64,000 nt of DNA, taken from assembly GCA_948678575.1 (NCBI GenBank), contig CAPPGO010000007.1, positions 1-64,000 on the forward strand. The letters are read 5' to 3'. This document shows positions 7,571 to 16,702 of the stretch, in pieces. Origin of the DNA: an uncultured Clostridia bacterium. Lineage in GTDB: Bacteria; Bacillota; Clostridia; TANB77; CAG-508. Below the pieces are notes generated by a model that saw only the letters and a list, made by a program, of their open reading frames with translations, did no database searches and had not been told where the DNA came from. How positions within the stretch are numbered: the stretch's first letter is position 1; each line of letters starts with the position of its first letter. Both the position numbers and the translations under genes were made by a program.

Positions 7571-8290
7571 TTATAAAAATAATCCAACTATTTTTCCAAC
7601 CAACCAGAAAATTCCACTTTGAACAAAGTCTATTACTGGTGATACTACAAAACTTAAAAGTCCTGTAATCCATAATACTAAGAATATAAGATTTAAAGTA
7701 TAAGCATTTCTATCAAGCCATTCAACAGCTCTGTATGGTAAAATATGTCTAAATATTTTTTCTCCATCTAATGGTGGAAGTGGAATTAGATTAAAAACTC
7801 CAAGTCCTATATTTACTGTTATTGTCATATATATTAAAATTCCAATTAAGTTTCCAGCATAGCTATATAAAAAAGTTTGGGGTGCTAATGCGGATAAAAG
7901 CATTGATACTAATGTTAAAATTATTGCAATAATAAAATTCATTGCCGGTCCAGCTAATGATACCAAAGCTTCACAAGCACTTCTTGATTTATTACTAGTA
8001 AAATTATTGGGATTTATTTGTACTGGTTTTCCCCATCCAACATGTGCAAATATCAATAGAATTGAACCAATTGGATCTAAATGTGCCAATGGATTTAAAG
8101 TTAATCTACCTTGATATCTTGGCGTTGTATCTCCTAATTTATCTGCCATCCATGCATGTGCAAATTCATGAAATGTAATTGCAATTATAACTGCTGGTAA
8201 AGTAAGTAATAAACTTAACCAATCCATACTTCCTAATGACATTACAACTAATATTGCTAAAATTACATATAAAATACGTCTATCAAACAT
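7571..8290 (-). CDS. Site-2 protease family M50 membrane metalloprotease
   Basis: This 239-aa polytopic protein has the zinc motif HEFAH at 41-45 inside a transmembrane segment, the NPLAHLDPIG segment, and the NLIPLPPLDG motif (about residue 170), which together define the YwhC-like short M50 site-2 proteases. About six hydrophobic segments are seen, and no PDZ domain. Such proteins cleave membrane-embedded substrates; the target is unknown. Only 12 nt separate it from tsaD. Confidence 0.92.
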   Translation of the reverse strand: MFDRRILYVILAILVVMSLGSMDWLSLLLTLPAVIIAITFHEFAHAWMADKLGDTTPRYQGRLTLNPLAHLDPIGSILLIFAHVGWGKPVQINPNNFTSNKSRSACEALVSLAGPAMNFIIAIILTLVSMLLSALAPQTFLYSYAGNLIGILIYMTITVNIGLGVFNLIPLPPLDGEKIFRHILPYRAVEWLDRNAYTLNLIFLVLWITGLLSFVVSPVIDFVQSGIFWLVGKIVGLFL

Positions 8291-8392
8291 AAAATTTTCC
8301 TTTCTTTCTATAATCTAATCCCAATTTGTATGTTTTTTCTTCAAACTAACTCTTATATTATATCATACTTTTAAAATTTATCAAATCTTTTA

Positions 8393-10489
8393 CTAATCTT
8401 CTAAAAATATATCCATATAAGTTGGTATTGGCCATATATTCTTTGGAATAATAAGTTCTAAATTATCAGCATTTTTCCTTAATGCATCCATGTATTTAAT
8501 AATTTCATCTCTATAACTAATAGATCTTTTTTCACAGTCTTCTATTTTTCTAGTAGACTCTAACTTTTTATTTAACATTTCTATATTTTTATATATCCCA
8601 TCTATATTTTTTCTAACTTCTTTTAATAATGCTCTTTCTGTATCTGCTTTTATAGACAAATTTTCTAATTTCGCTATATCATCTATCAACTTCTCTGAAA
8701 ATTTTAAACAAGCTGGTAATATTTTTATTTTAGCCATTGATAACATTGTACATGCTTCTATATCTGTTAAATAACCATATTTTTCCATCTTTATAAGGTA
8801 TCTTGATTTTAATTCTTTTTCTGTATATATATTATATTTGCTAAATAAACTTATAGCTTTTGGTTCTATAAATGCTTTTAAAGCTTCTGGTGATGATTTT
8901 ATATCTTTTAAACCACGACTTTTAGCTTCTTGTTCCCATTCTTTTGAATATCCATTTCCGTGATATAATATTCTACTATGTTTTTGCATTTGGTCTATAA
9001 TTAAATTTTGTACATCTTCATATATATTCTCAGAATTTTCTAATATATCTGCAAATTCTGAAATTTTATCTGCAACTGCTACATTTAATATCGTATTACA
9101 TACTGCAATTGATGTAGATGAGCCTGGCATTCTAAATTCAAATCTATTGTCTACAAAAGCAAACGGTGATGTTCTATTTCTATCTGTACTAAATTTATTT
9201 ATAGATTTTAGTAAAGTTTCTCCAAGCACAATTGTCTTTTCTTCTTCACTTTTTTCTTTAATAAGAGTATCAAAAATGCCTTGTAAATCTTCTCCAATAA
9301 AAGCAGAAATAATTGTTGGTGGAGCTTCAAATCCAGATAATCTTTTATCATTTGTAGCTGTTGCAGTAGAAGCTCTAAGCAAATCTGAATATTCATCTAT
9401 TGCAGAAATTATTGCTGTTATTATTAATAAAAATCTTGCATTATCCTTTGGCGTTTTTCCCATAGATAATAAATTTTCTCCTGTATCAGTAGATAAACTC
9501 CAATTATTATGTTTTCCAGAACCATTAATTCCTTTAAACGGTTTCTCGTGTAATAAACATACTAAATCATGTTTTTCGGCTACTGCCTTTAATGTTTCCA
9601 TTATCAATTGGTTTTGATCTGTACCTAAATTAACATCTCCGAAATATGGAGCAAGTTCATATTGGCAAGGTGCAACCTCATTATGTCTTGTTGCAGATAA
9701 AATTCCTAGTTTTAATAATTCTAAATCTACTTCGTCCATAAAACTTGCAACTTTTTCTTTTATACTTCCTAAATAATGATCGCTTAACTGTTGTGTTTTA
9801 GAAGGTTCTGAACCAAACAAAGTCCTTCCAGTTATTCTTAAATCTTCTCTTTTATTATACATTTCTTTTGTAATTAAAAAATATTCTTGTTCTGCTCCTA
9901 TTGTTGGAAATATTTTATGTATATTATTTGTATTATCAAAAATATTGATTAATCTTAAAGTTTCATCATTTATTGCTTTGCAAGATTTTAGTAACGGATA
10001 TTTTTTGTCTAATGATTCTCCATTATGAGAAACAAATATAGTTGGTATACACAAAATTTTACTTGATTTGTATTCTTTTATAAAAGCAGGAGATGTATAA
10101 TCCCATTTTGTATAACCTCTTGCTTCAAAAGTTGATCTTAATCCACCAGAAGGGAATGAAGATGCATCAGACTCTCCAATAAATAGTGCTTCATGAGGAA
10201 ATTCATAAATTACTCCATCTTCTGAATTTGGAAACATAAAACTATTATGTTTCTCTGCTGTTGCTCCATTTAATGGTTGAAACCAATGTGTGTAATATCT
10301 GGCACCTTGCTCAATCGCCCACGCTTTCATTGCATCTGCAAATTTTTTAGCAAGCTCATCATCAAATTCTAAATTATTTTCAATAATCCTTTTAATCTTA
10401 GAATATTGATCCCTTGATAAATATTTTCTCATTGTGCTTGTATTAAATACGCTTTTTCCAAAAAGTTCTGATGTACTTTGACTGTTCAT
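8393..10489 (-). CDS. glnN: Glutamine synthetase type III
   Basis: This 698-aa protein is the right length for GSIII, the large glutamine synthetase of clostridia, Bacteroides and cyanobacteria. It makes glutamine from glutamate, ammonia and ATP. Type III markers are THWFQPLNG near residue 68, the GAEQEYFLI block, RHNEVAPCQYELAP, NGSGKHNNWSLST (ATP/glutamate-binding region) and NRTSPFAF. The C-terminal 150 residues are helical, as in GSIII oligomers. It is apparently monocistronic, with a good GGAG site. No glnR/PII gene lies nearby. Confidence 0.96.
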   Translation of the reverse strand: MNSQSTSELFGKSVFNTSTMRKYLSRDQYSKIKRIIENNLEFDDELAKKFADAMKAWAIEQGARYYTHWFQPLNGATAEKHNSFMFPNSEDGVIYEFPHEALFIGESDASSFPSGGLRSTFEARGYTKWDYTSPAFIKEYKSSKILCIPTIFVSHNGESLDKKYPLLKSCKAINDETLRLINIFDNTNNIHKIFPTIGAEQEYFLITKEMYNKREDLRITGRTLFGSEPSKTQQLSDHYLGSIKEKVASFMDEVDLELLKLGILSATRHNEVAPCQYELAPYFGDVNLGTDQNQLIMETLKAVAEKHDLVCLLHEKPFKGINGSGKHNNWSLSTDTGENLLSMGKTPKDNARFLLIITAIISAIDEYSDLLRASTATATNDKRLSGFEAPPTIISAFIGEDLQGIFDTLIKEKSEEEKTIVLGETLLKSINKFSTDRNRTSPFAFVDNRFEFRMPGSSTSIAVCNTILNVAVADKISEFADILENSENIYEDVQNLIIDQMQKHSRILYHGNGYSKEWEQEAKSRGLKDIKSSPEALKAFIEPKAISLFSKYNIYTEKELKSRYLIKMEKYGYLTDIEACTMLSMAKIKILPACLKFSEKLIDDIAKLENLSIKADTERALLKEVRKNIDGIYKNIEMLNKKLESTRKIEDCEKRSISYRDEIIKYMDALRKNADNLELIIPKNIWPIPTYMDIFLED

Positions 10490-10557
10490 AAATAATCTCC
10501 TTTATTTTTTATTTTAAGCAAAACATAATATTTTACTCAATATATATCATATTCTAA

Positions 10558-10593
10558 AAAAATAAATGGGCGCAAAAGTCCCATTTATTTTTT
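10558..10593 (-). terminator. Terminator of the GT-C gene
   Basis: Arms 10560-10570 and 10580-10590 form a perfect 11-bp stem with flanking A and T runs. The stop region of the upstream gene lies inside the 5' arm. Confidence 0.8.
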
Positions 10594-12033
10594 TGAATAT
10601 ACATACAAAGATGTTGATTCGTGTTCTACATTTTTAAAATACATAACACTCTTAAATTCCTTTTTCACATATTTTCCTGATGCTTCTAATTTTTTTCTTA
10701 ATTTGTCTTCATAATATGTACTATTAGTCTTTTGCTTTTTCTTTCCTTTTGTATAATCATAATAGTAATAATCTGCTATTACATATACATCAGCATCAAG
10801 TTCTACATTACTTTTATAAAAACTTTTTGACATTGTTCGTTTAGCTTCATTTATATTCCAAGAATAATATGATTTTTCAAAATTTTCATATATATTCTCT
10901 TCAAAATATGGATTTACTTGCACTGGTGCAAAATCAATCGCATATACTTTTTTATCTTCAATATCTAACTCTTTTAAATATTCACTGACAAGTTCACCAG
11001 ATGAATATGGATTCTCAAAATCATGTACAATTGCAGAAGCATTCCAATATATTTGAATAACAGTTGATAACATCAAAAGTGCATATAATATTTTGTCTGC
11101 TTTTAAGCTATCATTCAAAATTGCAATACTTAATATAATTAAAAATATAATTCCAATATGCCATAATTTTCCAGAAACAAATACTATCCAAGCTATATTA
11201 AAAAAGCTTAATGATAGAGTTCTAATTATATTATCAGTATTTATTAATCTTGCAAAAACAATCGCAAATAATATTACACCTACTATATTAATTATTATGT
11301 TGGCAGAACTTGTAAATAGCACACCACTAAGCATTGTGTACCAATCGTTAAGTACAAATAGCATAGATGAACAATCACTAGCCGGAAACACATATATTAC
11401 AACCATTATAAAAATAATTGTTAGTGTTATAAAAAATGCTTTTAAATTTTTAGGCATTTCTTTCTTTTCTTTTTTTAATTTTTGAATTTCTTCTACTAAA
11501 AATTCAAACCAAAATCCACCTGCCAAAAGGAATCCATGTGATGATATATTCATAAGCAATGTTAATAAAATTCCATATTTTATTAAATGCTCTTTTTTAT
11601 TTGGATATATGTATAATATCATCATTAATATTGGAAATAATAGTGTATACGCTCTCGCAACAATAGTATATTGAAAAAATATATAATATGTATATGGTAA
11701 TAAAATTTTAAAAGCCATTGGTACATTTTCATTTTTATGTAAAAATATTATACCTATTACAGTTAATGTTGTTGTTAATATATATAATTGATTATATTGT
11801 AAACCTAGCACTTGGCAAAATTTTAATAAAAATTGCCAAAGTGCTGGTGTACCTTCATATCTTATTGTATCTAATATTCCAATAACATTATTGTCTCTTG
11901 CAATCAACCATGATTGTGCTTCATCTGCCCAAGGCTCATGATGTATGCCTACAAATACTGCTATAATTATAAATATTACAATATAAATACTCTCAAAAAT
12001 ATACTTTTTTGCCACATTCTTTTTAGAGTTCAT
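10585..12033 (-). CDS. Polytopic GT-C-like membrane glycosyltransferase
   Basis: This 482-aa protein has about ten hydrophobic segments and a soluble C-terminal domain (about 350-482). Just after the first membrane segment it has HEPWADEAQSW (about 32-42). An acidic D/E in this first extracytoplasmic loop is the catalytic signature of the GT-C superfamily (PMT/ArnT/DUF2723-like), which uses polyprenyl-phosphate sugars. The acceptor is unknown, perhaps a cell-surface glycan. The gene starts 26 nt after lysS and may be read from it. The family assignment is by motif and topology only. Confidence 0.65.
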   Translation of the reverse strand: MNSKKNVAKKYIFESIYIVIFIIIAVFVGIHHEPWADEAQSWLIARDNNVIGILDTIRYEGTPALWQFLLKFCQVLGLQYNQLYILTTTLTVIGIIFLHKNENVPMAFKILLPYTYYIFFQYTIVARAYTLLFPILMMILYIYPNKKEHLIKYGILLTLLMNISSHGFLLAGGFWFEFLVEEIQKLKKEKKEMPKNLKAFFITLTIIFIMVVIYVFPASDCSSMLFVLNDWYTMLSGVLFTSSANIIINIVGVILFAIVFARLINTDNIIRTLSLSFFNIAWIVFVSGKLWHIGIIFLIILSIAILNDSLKADKILYALLMLSTVIQIYWNASAIVHDFENPYSSGELVSEYLKELDIEDKKVYAIDFAPVQVNPYFEENIYENFEKSYYSWNINEAKRTMSKSFYKSNVELDADVYVIADYYYYDYTKGKKKQKTNSTYYEDKLRKKLEASGKYVKKEFKSVMYFKNVEHESTSLYVYSKK

Positions 12034-12059
12034 TGTATCCCCTTTATTTCATCTTTTGC

Positions 12060-14156
12060 TTAGTTTAATTCCATATATTCATTTATTTTAGCTTCATCTT
12101 CCCTCATTGCTAAAATTGTTTTTTCAAATAATTCATCTAATTCCCAGCCAAGTTTTTCAGCACCTTTTACTATTACATCTCTTGAACAACCTGCTGCAAA
12201 TTTTTTATCTTTAAATTTTTTCTTTAAGCTTGATACTTCCATGTCACAAACACTTTTTGATGGACGCATTTTTGCACAAGCCCAAATTAAACCTGTTAAT
12301 TCGTCAGTTGCATATAATATTTTTTCCATTATATGATTTGGTTCTACATCAGAGCAAAGTTCATATCCATGGCTACAAATTGAATTAATTATTTCATCTG
12401 AAACGCCTTCATCTTTTAATAAATCTATACATTTTTTGCAATGTTCATCTGGATACATTTCAAAATCTACATCATGTAATAATCCAATATTACCCCAGTA
12501 TTCTTCATTTTCACCTTGAAGTTTAGCAAAATATCTCATAACTCCTTCAACTGTTAAAGCATGTCTTATATGAAATTCTTCTTTATTATATTTCTTTAAG
12601 ATTTCTAATGCTTTATCTCTTGAAATTCCATTAGAGTAGTCAATTTCTACTTTTGCTACTGTTTTTTCTTCTGACTTACTATTTATTGGTTTCATTGTAG
12701 GGAATAAAATTACATCTCTAATTGAAGCAGAATCAGTAAGAAGCATAACTAATCTGTCAATTCCAATACCCATACCTCCTGTTGGAGGCATACCATATTC
12801 AATTGCCATACAGAAATCTTCATCCATCATGTTAGCTTCATCGTCACCAGCTTCTCTTTGTCTTAATTGCTCTACAAATCTATCTCTTTGATCTATTGGA
12901 TCATTTAATTCTGAATAAGCATTTCCATATTCACGACCATCAATAAATAACTCAAATCTTTCTACTAATCTCTTATCTGATGGTTTTCTCTTTGTAAGTG
13001 GAGATACTTCAACTGGATAATCATAAATGAATGTTGGTTGTGTTAAAGTTTCTTCAACAAATTCCTCAAAGAATGCATTTATGATGTATCCCCTTGTTTT
13101 CTTGCTATCTTCTATTTCAACTTTCTTTTCATTAGCTATTTTAATAGCCTCTTCATCTGTTGTTATTTCGTTAAAATCAACACCAGTAACAGATTTAATA
13201 GAATCAATCATTGTAATTCTTCTCCAAGGCGATTCTAAATCTATATCTGTTCCTTGATAATTTATTTTAGCTGTTCCTAAGCATTTTTTAGCAACTGTTC
13301 TTATCATATTTTCTGATAAATCCATCATATCATTATAATCTTGATATGCTGCATAAAATTCAATATTTGTAAATTCAGGATTGTGTTTAATATCCATTCC
13401 TTCATTTCTAAACATTCTTCCCATTTCATATACTCTATCAAAACCACCAACAATTAATCTTTTTAGATATAATTCGTTTGCAATTCTTAAATACATATCT
13501 AAGTTTAAAGTGTTGTGATGTGTGATAAATGGTCTAGCAGTAGCTCCTCCTGCAACAGTATTTAAAATTGGTGTATCTACTTCTAAATAATTTTCATTAT
13601 CTAAATAATTTTTTATTTCTCTTAAAATTTTACTTCTTAAAAGGAAAGTTTCTTTAACTTCTGGATTAACTATCAAATCAACATATCTCTGTCTATAACG
13701 TAAATCAACATCTTTTAATCCATGGAATTTTTCTGGTAAATCTCTTAAAGCTTTACTTAAAAGAACAATTTCTTTTGCATGAATTGATATTTCTTCTGTT
13801 TTTGTTTTGAATACAAATCCTTTTAAACCTATAATATCTCCTATATCATAAGTTTTAAATGCTTTATAGCTTTCTTCGCCTAAATCATTTATGCTGATAT
13901 AACTTTGAATTTTTCCAGTAGAATCTTGAATTGTACAAAAAGATGCTTTACCCATAATTCTTTTTGCCATAATTCTTCCAGCAACTGATACATTTTTATT
14001 TTCGTATTCCTCATACTTGTCTTTTATATCTTTGCTAAATTCAGTCCTATCATATTTTGTAATTTCGAATGGATCTTTTCCAGCATTTTGTAAGTCCTTT
14101 AACTTATCCATTCTAATTTGCATTAAATGATTAACATCTAATTCTTCATTTTCCAT
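12060..14156 (-). CDS. lysS: Lysyl-tRNA synthetase (class II) fused to HD domain
   Basis: Residues 1-491 are a complete class II LysRS: OB-fold anticodon-binding domain (about 55-150), motif 2 EMGRMFRNEGMD, NPEFTNIE and motif 3 GMGIGIDRLVMLLT, ending at the usual LFPTMKP. It charges tRNA-Lys. A further 207 residues (492-698) carry an HD phosphohydrolase pattern: H532, H561-D562, H596 and D618 (HALTVEG, LLHDVDFE, CSHGYE, ATDELTG). There is no frameshift and the reading frame is continuous, so this is a true fusion. Normal bacterial LysRS is about 490-510 aa. The HD partner may act on a nucleotide product such as Ap4A or on alarmones, but that is inference. Confidence 0.95.
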   Translation of the reverse strand: MENEELDVNHLMQIRMDKLKDLQNAGKDPFEITKYDRTEFSKDIKDKYEEYENKNVSVAGRIMAKRIMGKASFCTIQDSTGKIQSYISINDLGEESYKAFKTYDIGDIIGLKGFVFKTKTEEISIHAKEIVLLSKALRDLPEKFHGLKDVDLRYRQRYVDLIVNPEVKETFLLRSKILREIKNYLDNENYLEVDTPILNTVAGGATARPFITHHNTLNLDMYLRIANELYLKRLIVGGFDRVYEMGRMFRNEGMDIKHNPEFTNIEFYAAYQDYNDMMDLSENMIRTVAKKCLGTAKINYQGTDIDLESPWRRITMIDSIKSVTGVDFNEITTDEEAIKIANEKKVEIEDSKKTRGYIINAFFEEFVEETLTQPTFIYDYPVEVSPLTKRKPSDKRLVERFELFIDGREYGNAYSELNDPIDQRDRFVEQLRQREAGDDEANMMDEDFCMAIEYGMPPTGGMGIGIDRLVMLLTDSASIRDVILFPTMKPINSKSEEKTVAKVEIDYSNGISRDKALEILKKYNKEEFHIRHALTVEGVMRYFAKLQGENEEYWGNIGLLHDVDFEMYPDEHCKKCIDLLKDEGVSDEIINSICSHGYELCSDVEPNHIMEKILYATDELTGLIWACAKMRPSKSVCDMEVSSLKKKFKDKKFAAGCSRDVIVKGAEKLGWELDELFEKTILAMREDEAKINEYMELN

Positions 14157-14235
14157 ATAAATTGCCCCTTTACTTTAAATTTTTCTATTTTCTTATTATA
14201 TACCTTTTTTTAATTATTGTAAACCAAAATATACA

Positions 14236-14275
14236 AAAAAGCCGTAAAACTTATGTTTTACGGCATGATTTTTAT
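14236..14275 (-). terminator. Terminator between lysS and the FG-GAP-like gene
   Basis: Perfect 10-bp stem (14241-14250 / 14255-14264) with a TTAT loop, T-run on the minus side and T-rich on the plus side. Confidence 0.85.
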
Positions 14276-14276
14276 T

Positions 14277-15317
14277 TTATGGTAATAAAGAACATTCTAT
14301 ATCAGTTTCTCCTTGTAATTCTCCGTTTTTATATTTTAACAAACTAATTGTTGGATCTCCTTCATATCTAGGAAGTTCTATCAAAATTTCCATTATTCCA
14401 TCATTATCTATATCTATAATTTCAAGATTACTTAAACTTAAATGGTATTCTTCGGTAGTAACAGATTCCCATTTACTTTTTTCTATGTATGCTAAATCTT
14501 TTCCAACTTTTGTACCAGATGAATCAAGTAAAACAATTTTTGAATATCCAGTTGTTTTATTTGCTAATACTAATATATACTCTTCTGTTCCATTTCCATC
14601 TAAGTCTGTAATAATAGTTTTTGTTGAATCAAATTCTCCAATTTTTGGATTTTTATCAGACACAATTGTAGGAATTGCATTTACTACTTTTATATCTCTT
14701 GGTATTGCATCATAGCTTTCTGAAATTGCTACTTTACCAACATTTTCCATTTTCACAAGTCCATCATATATTTGTGTTGATATTGTACCTAATTTTGAAT
14801 CTTTAAATACAAAGCTATCATAATTGTAATATGTTATAACATATTTATCTTTGTATTGATCAGAATTGTCAATATATTTAAGCTCAGTTTTTTTCATCTC
14901 AGTTGTATCTAAAATTAATCCATTATATAAAACAATAAGATTTTCGTTCATAACTTTTCTGTTATTTGCTTCTACTGCGTCTACTGTATTAGAAACAGAA
15001 CTTGTATTTGTTGCAGAATCTATTATATCTTTTATAGTTTCATTTTCTTGAACTGGATTTTCTTCATTTTTAACTGCATTTTTATCCTCTTGTACAATGC
15101 CCTGAGCAAGATTATTATATTGTTCATAATCTTGTCGTTCTTTTCTAATCATATAATATACCAAAGATCCTGTTACTATAATAATTACAACTAAAAATCC
15201 TAGCAAAAAATTTCCCAAAGTAACTGGTGTTGGTATAACTTTTATAGCTTTATTATTTTCATTTTTTTCATCTGATTGTTTATTTTCTTCTGCTTTATCT
15301 TTAATTGTATCTCCCAT
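14277..15317 (-). CDS. Membrane-anchored protein with Ca-binding-like repeats
   Basis: This 346-aa protein has an acidic, Lys/Asn-rich cytoplasmic N-terminus (1-28), one transmembrane helix (about 35-57), a low-complexity linker and an extracytoplasmic domain. The domain contains two acidic loop motifs, DLDGNGTEEYIL and DIDNDGIMEILI, of the FG-GAP/VCBS or EF-hand-like type that bind calcium in beta-propellers. No specific family is recognised. It is monocistronic with its own terminator. It is likely a surface-exposed structural or sensor protein. Confidence 0.65.
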   Translation of the reverse strand: MGDTIKDKAEENKQSDEKNENNKAIKVIPTPVTLGNFLLGFLVVIIIVTGSLVYYMIRKERQDYEQYNNLAQGIVQEDKNAVKNEENPVQENETIKDIIDSATNTSSVSNTVDAVEANNRKVMNENLIVLYNGLILDTTEMKKTELKYIDNSDQYKDKYVITYYNYDSFVFKDSKLGTISTQIYDGLVKMENVGKVAISESYDAIPRDIKVVNAIPTIVSDKNPKIGEFDSTKTIITDLDGNGTEEYILVLANKTTGYSKIVLLDSSGTKVGKDLAYIEKSKWESVTTEEYHLSLSNLEIIDIDNDGIMEILIELPRYEGDPTISLLKYKNGELQGETDIECSLLP

Positions 15318-15387
15318 ATTTTCTCCTTTGTTTTCGTTCTAATATAATTCTAACATATCAATATATTTTTTCAAGTACATTTTCAAA

Positions 15388-16593
15388 TTATTTTAAACAT
15401 TTATCTAAATTTTCTATAATTTCATCTTTATTCATTTTTTGACCAATAAATACTAATTTTATCATTCTGTCTCCGACTTCATCATCCCAGTCTTTTAGTA
15501 CTTCTGGATTTTCTTTAATAATAGCTTTTTTCTCTTCTTCTGGTGCTGATGCAATCCAATCTCCACCATATTCTGCTTGAATTTGTCTTCCAGCTTGTTC
15601 AAATATGTATGATTCATTTGGAACATCTGAAAACCAAATTAATCCTTTACATCTAATAACTGATTTTGGAAAATTATTAGCAAATTTTTCAAATTCATCT
15701 CTATCAAATGATTTTCTTCTATAATATACAAATGTACCAATTCCATATTCTTCTGCTTCGCCATCATCATGATGATGGTGATGATGATGGCCTTCATGTC
15801 CTTCTTCATGATGGTGTTCGTGTTCTTCATGTTCATGATGATGTTGTTCATGCTCTTCTTCAACATCTTTTTCTAATTCTTGAACCCAACCAGCAGAAGC
15901 TGCTGCTTCCTCAAAATCAAAAGCTTTTGCATCAATAATATCTTTAACTTCTACTTTTCCATAATTTGTTTCGATTATTCTAGCTTTTGGTTGAAGTGCT
16001 TTGATAATTTTTCTAACTCTATTTAATTCTTCTGGCTCTACTTCATCTACTTTATTCAAAATAATTGTATTACAGAACTCGATTTGTTGAATTAATAAAT
16101 TTTCAATATCTTCTTCATCTATATTTTCTTTTACTAAATCTTCTCCACAACCAAATTCTGATGCTAATCTTAAAGCATCAACTATCGTTACTACATTGTC
16201 TAATCTACAAAGTTTTGGAATTCCATAACTACCTGTTTCATCAGATAAAACTGTCAATGTTTGAACAATTGGCATTGGTTCACAAATTCCACTAGCTTCA
16301 ATTAAAATATAATCAAATTTTCCTGATTTTGCAATTTCTACTATTTGTTTCATTAAATCTACTTTTAATGTACAACAAATACAACCATTAGAAAGTGGAA
16401 CTAAACTATCATCTGTTTCTGTAACTACTCCACCTTTTCCAATAAGTTTAGCATCTATATTTACTTCTCCTATGTCATTAACAATTACTGCAACTTTGTA
16501 TCCTTCTTGGTTATTTAAAACATGATTTATTAAAGTTGTTTTTCCTGCACCTAAGTACCCTGTAAGTATTGTAACTGGTATTATTTTATTCAT
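15388..16593 (-). CDS. CobW/COG0523 metallochaperone GTPase, His-rich
   Basis: This 401-aa G3E GTPase has the P-loop GYLGAGKTT (12-20), the metal-binding CICC of the CxCC motif (71-74, followed by TLK), EASGICEP, and the NKxD-type motif ILNKVDEV, plus a CobW C-terminal domain (about 300-398). Between the domains lies a stretch of about 40 residues almost entirely His, Glu and Gly (about 243-283), a metal-storage or sensing segment. COG0523 proteins deliver metals, often zinc, to client enzymes. The metal and client cannot be read here. No zinc-responsive operator was recognised upstream. Confidence 0.9.
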   Translation of the reverse strand: MNKIIPVTILTGYLGAGKTTLINHVLNNQEGYKVAVIVNDIGEVNIDAKLIGKGGVVTETDDSLVPLSNGCICCTLKVDLMKQIVEIAKSGKFDYILIEASGICEPMPIVQTLTVLSDETGSYGIPKLCRLDNVVTIVDALRLASEFGCGEDLVKENIDEEDIENLLIQQIEFCNTIILNKVDEVEPEELNRVRKIIKALQPKARIIETNYGKVEVKDIIDAKAFDFEEAAASAGWVQELEKDVEEEHEQHHHEHEEHEHHHEEGHEGHHHHHHHDDGEAEEYGIGTFVYYRRKSFDRDEFEKFANNFPKSVIRCKGLIWFSDVPNESYIFEQAGRQIQAEYGGDWIASAPEEEKKAIIKENPEVLKDWDDEVGDRMIKLVFIGQKMNKDEIIENLDKCLK

Positions 16594-16665
16594 TTATATC
16601 ATCTTCCTCTCTTTTATAATTAATAATTATATCACATGTTATTAAAAAATGTATATACTTTTATA

Positions 16666-16702
16666 CAAAAAAGCACGCAATTTTATTTTGCGTGCTTTTT
16701 AT
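16666..16702 (-). terminator. Terminator of the sigma/anti-sigma operon
   Basis: GCACGCAA (16673-16680) pairs with TTGCGTGC (16688-16695), flanked by A and T runs, immediately after the anti-sigma stop codon. Bidirectional by sequence. Confidence 0.85.

Noticed and set aside
14157..14276. T-box or L-box leader for lysS
   Set aside because: Upstream of lysS only a short AT-rich stretch and the terminator are present; no T-box core found.
15708..15938. His/Asp-rich ORF on the plus strand
   Set aside because: Antisense shadow of the His-rich linker of the CobW gene.
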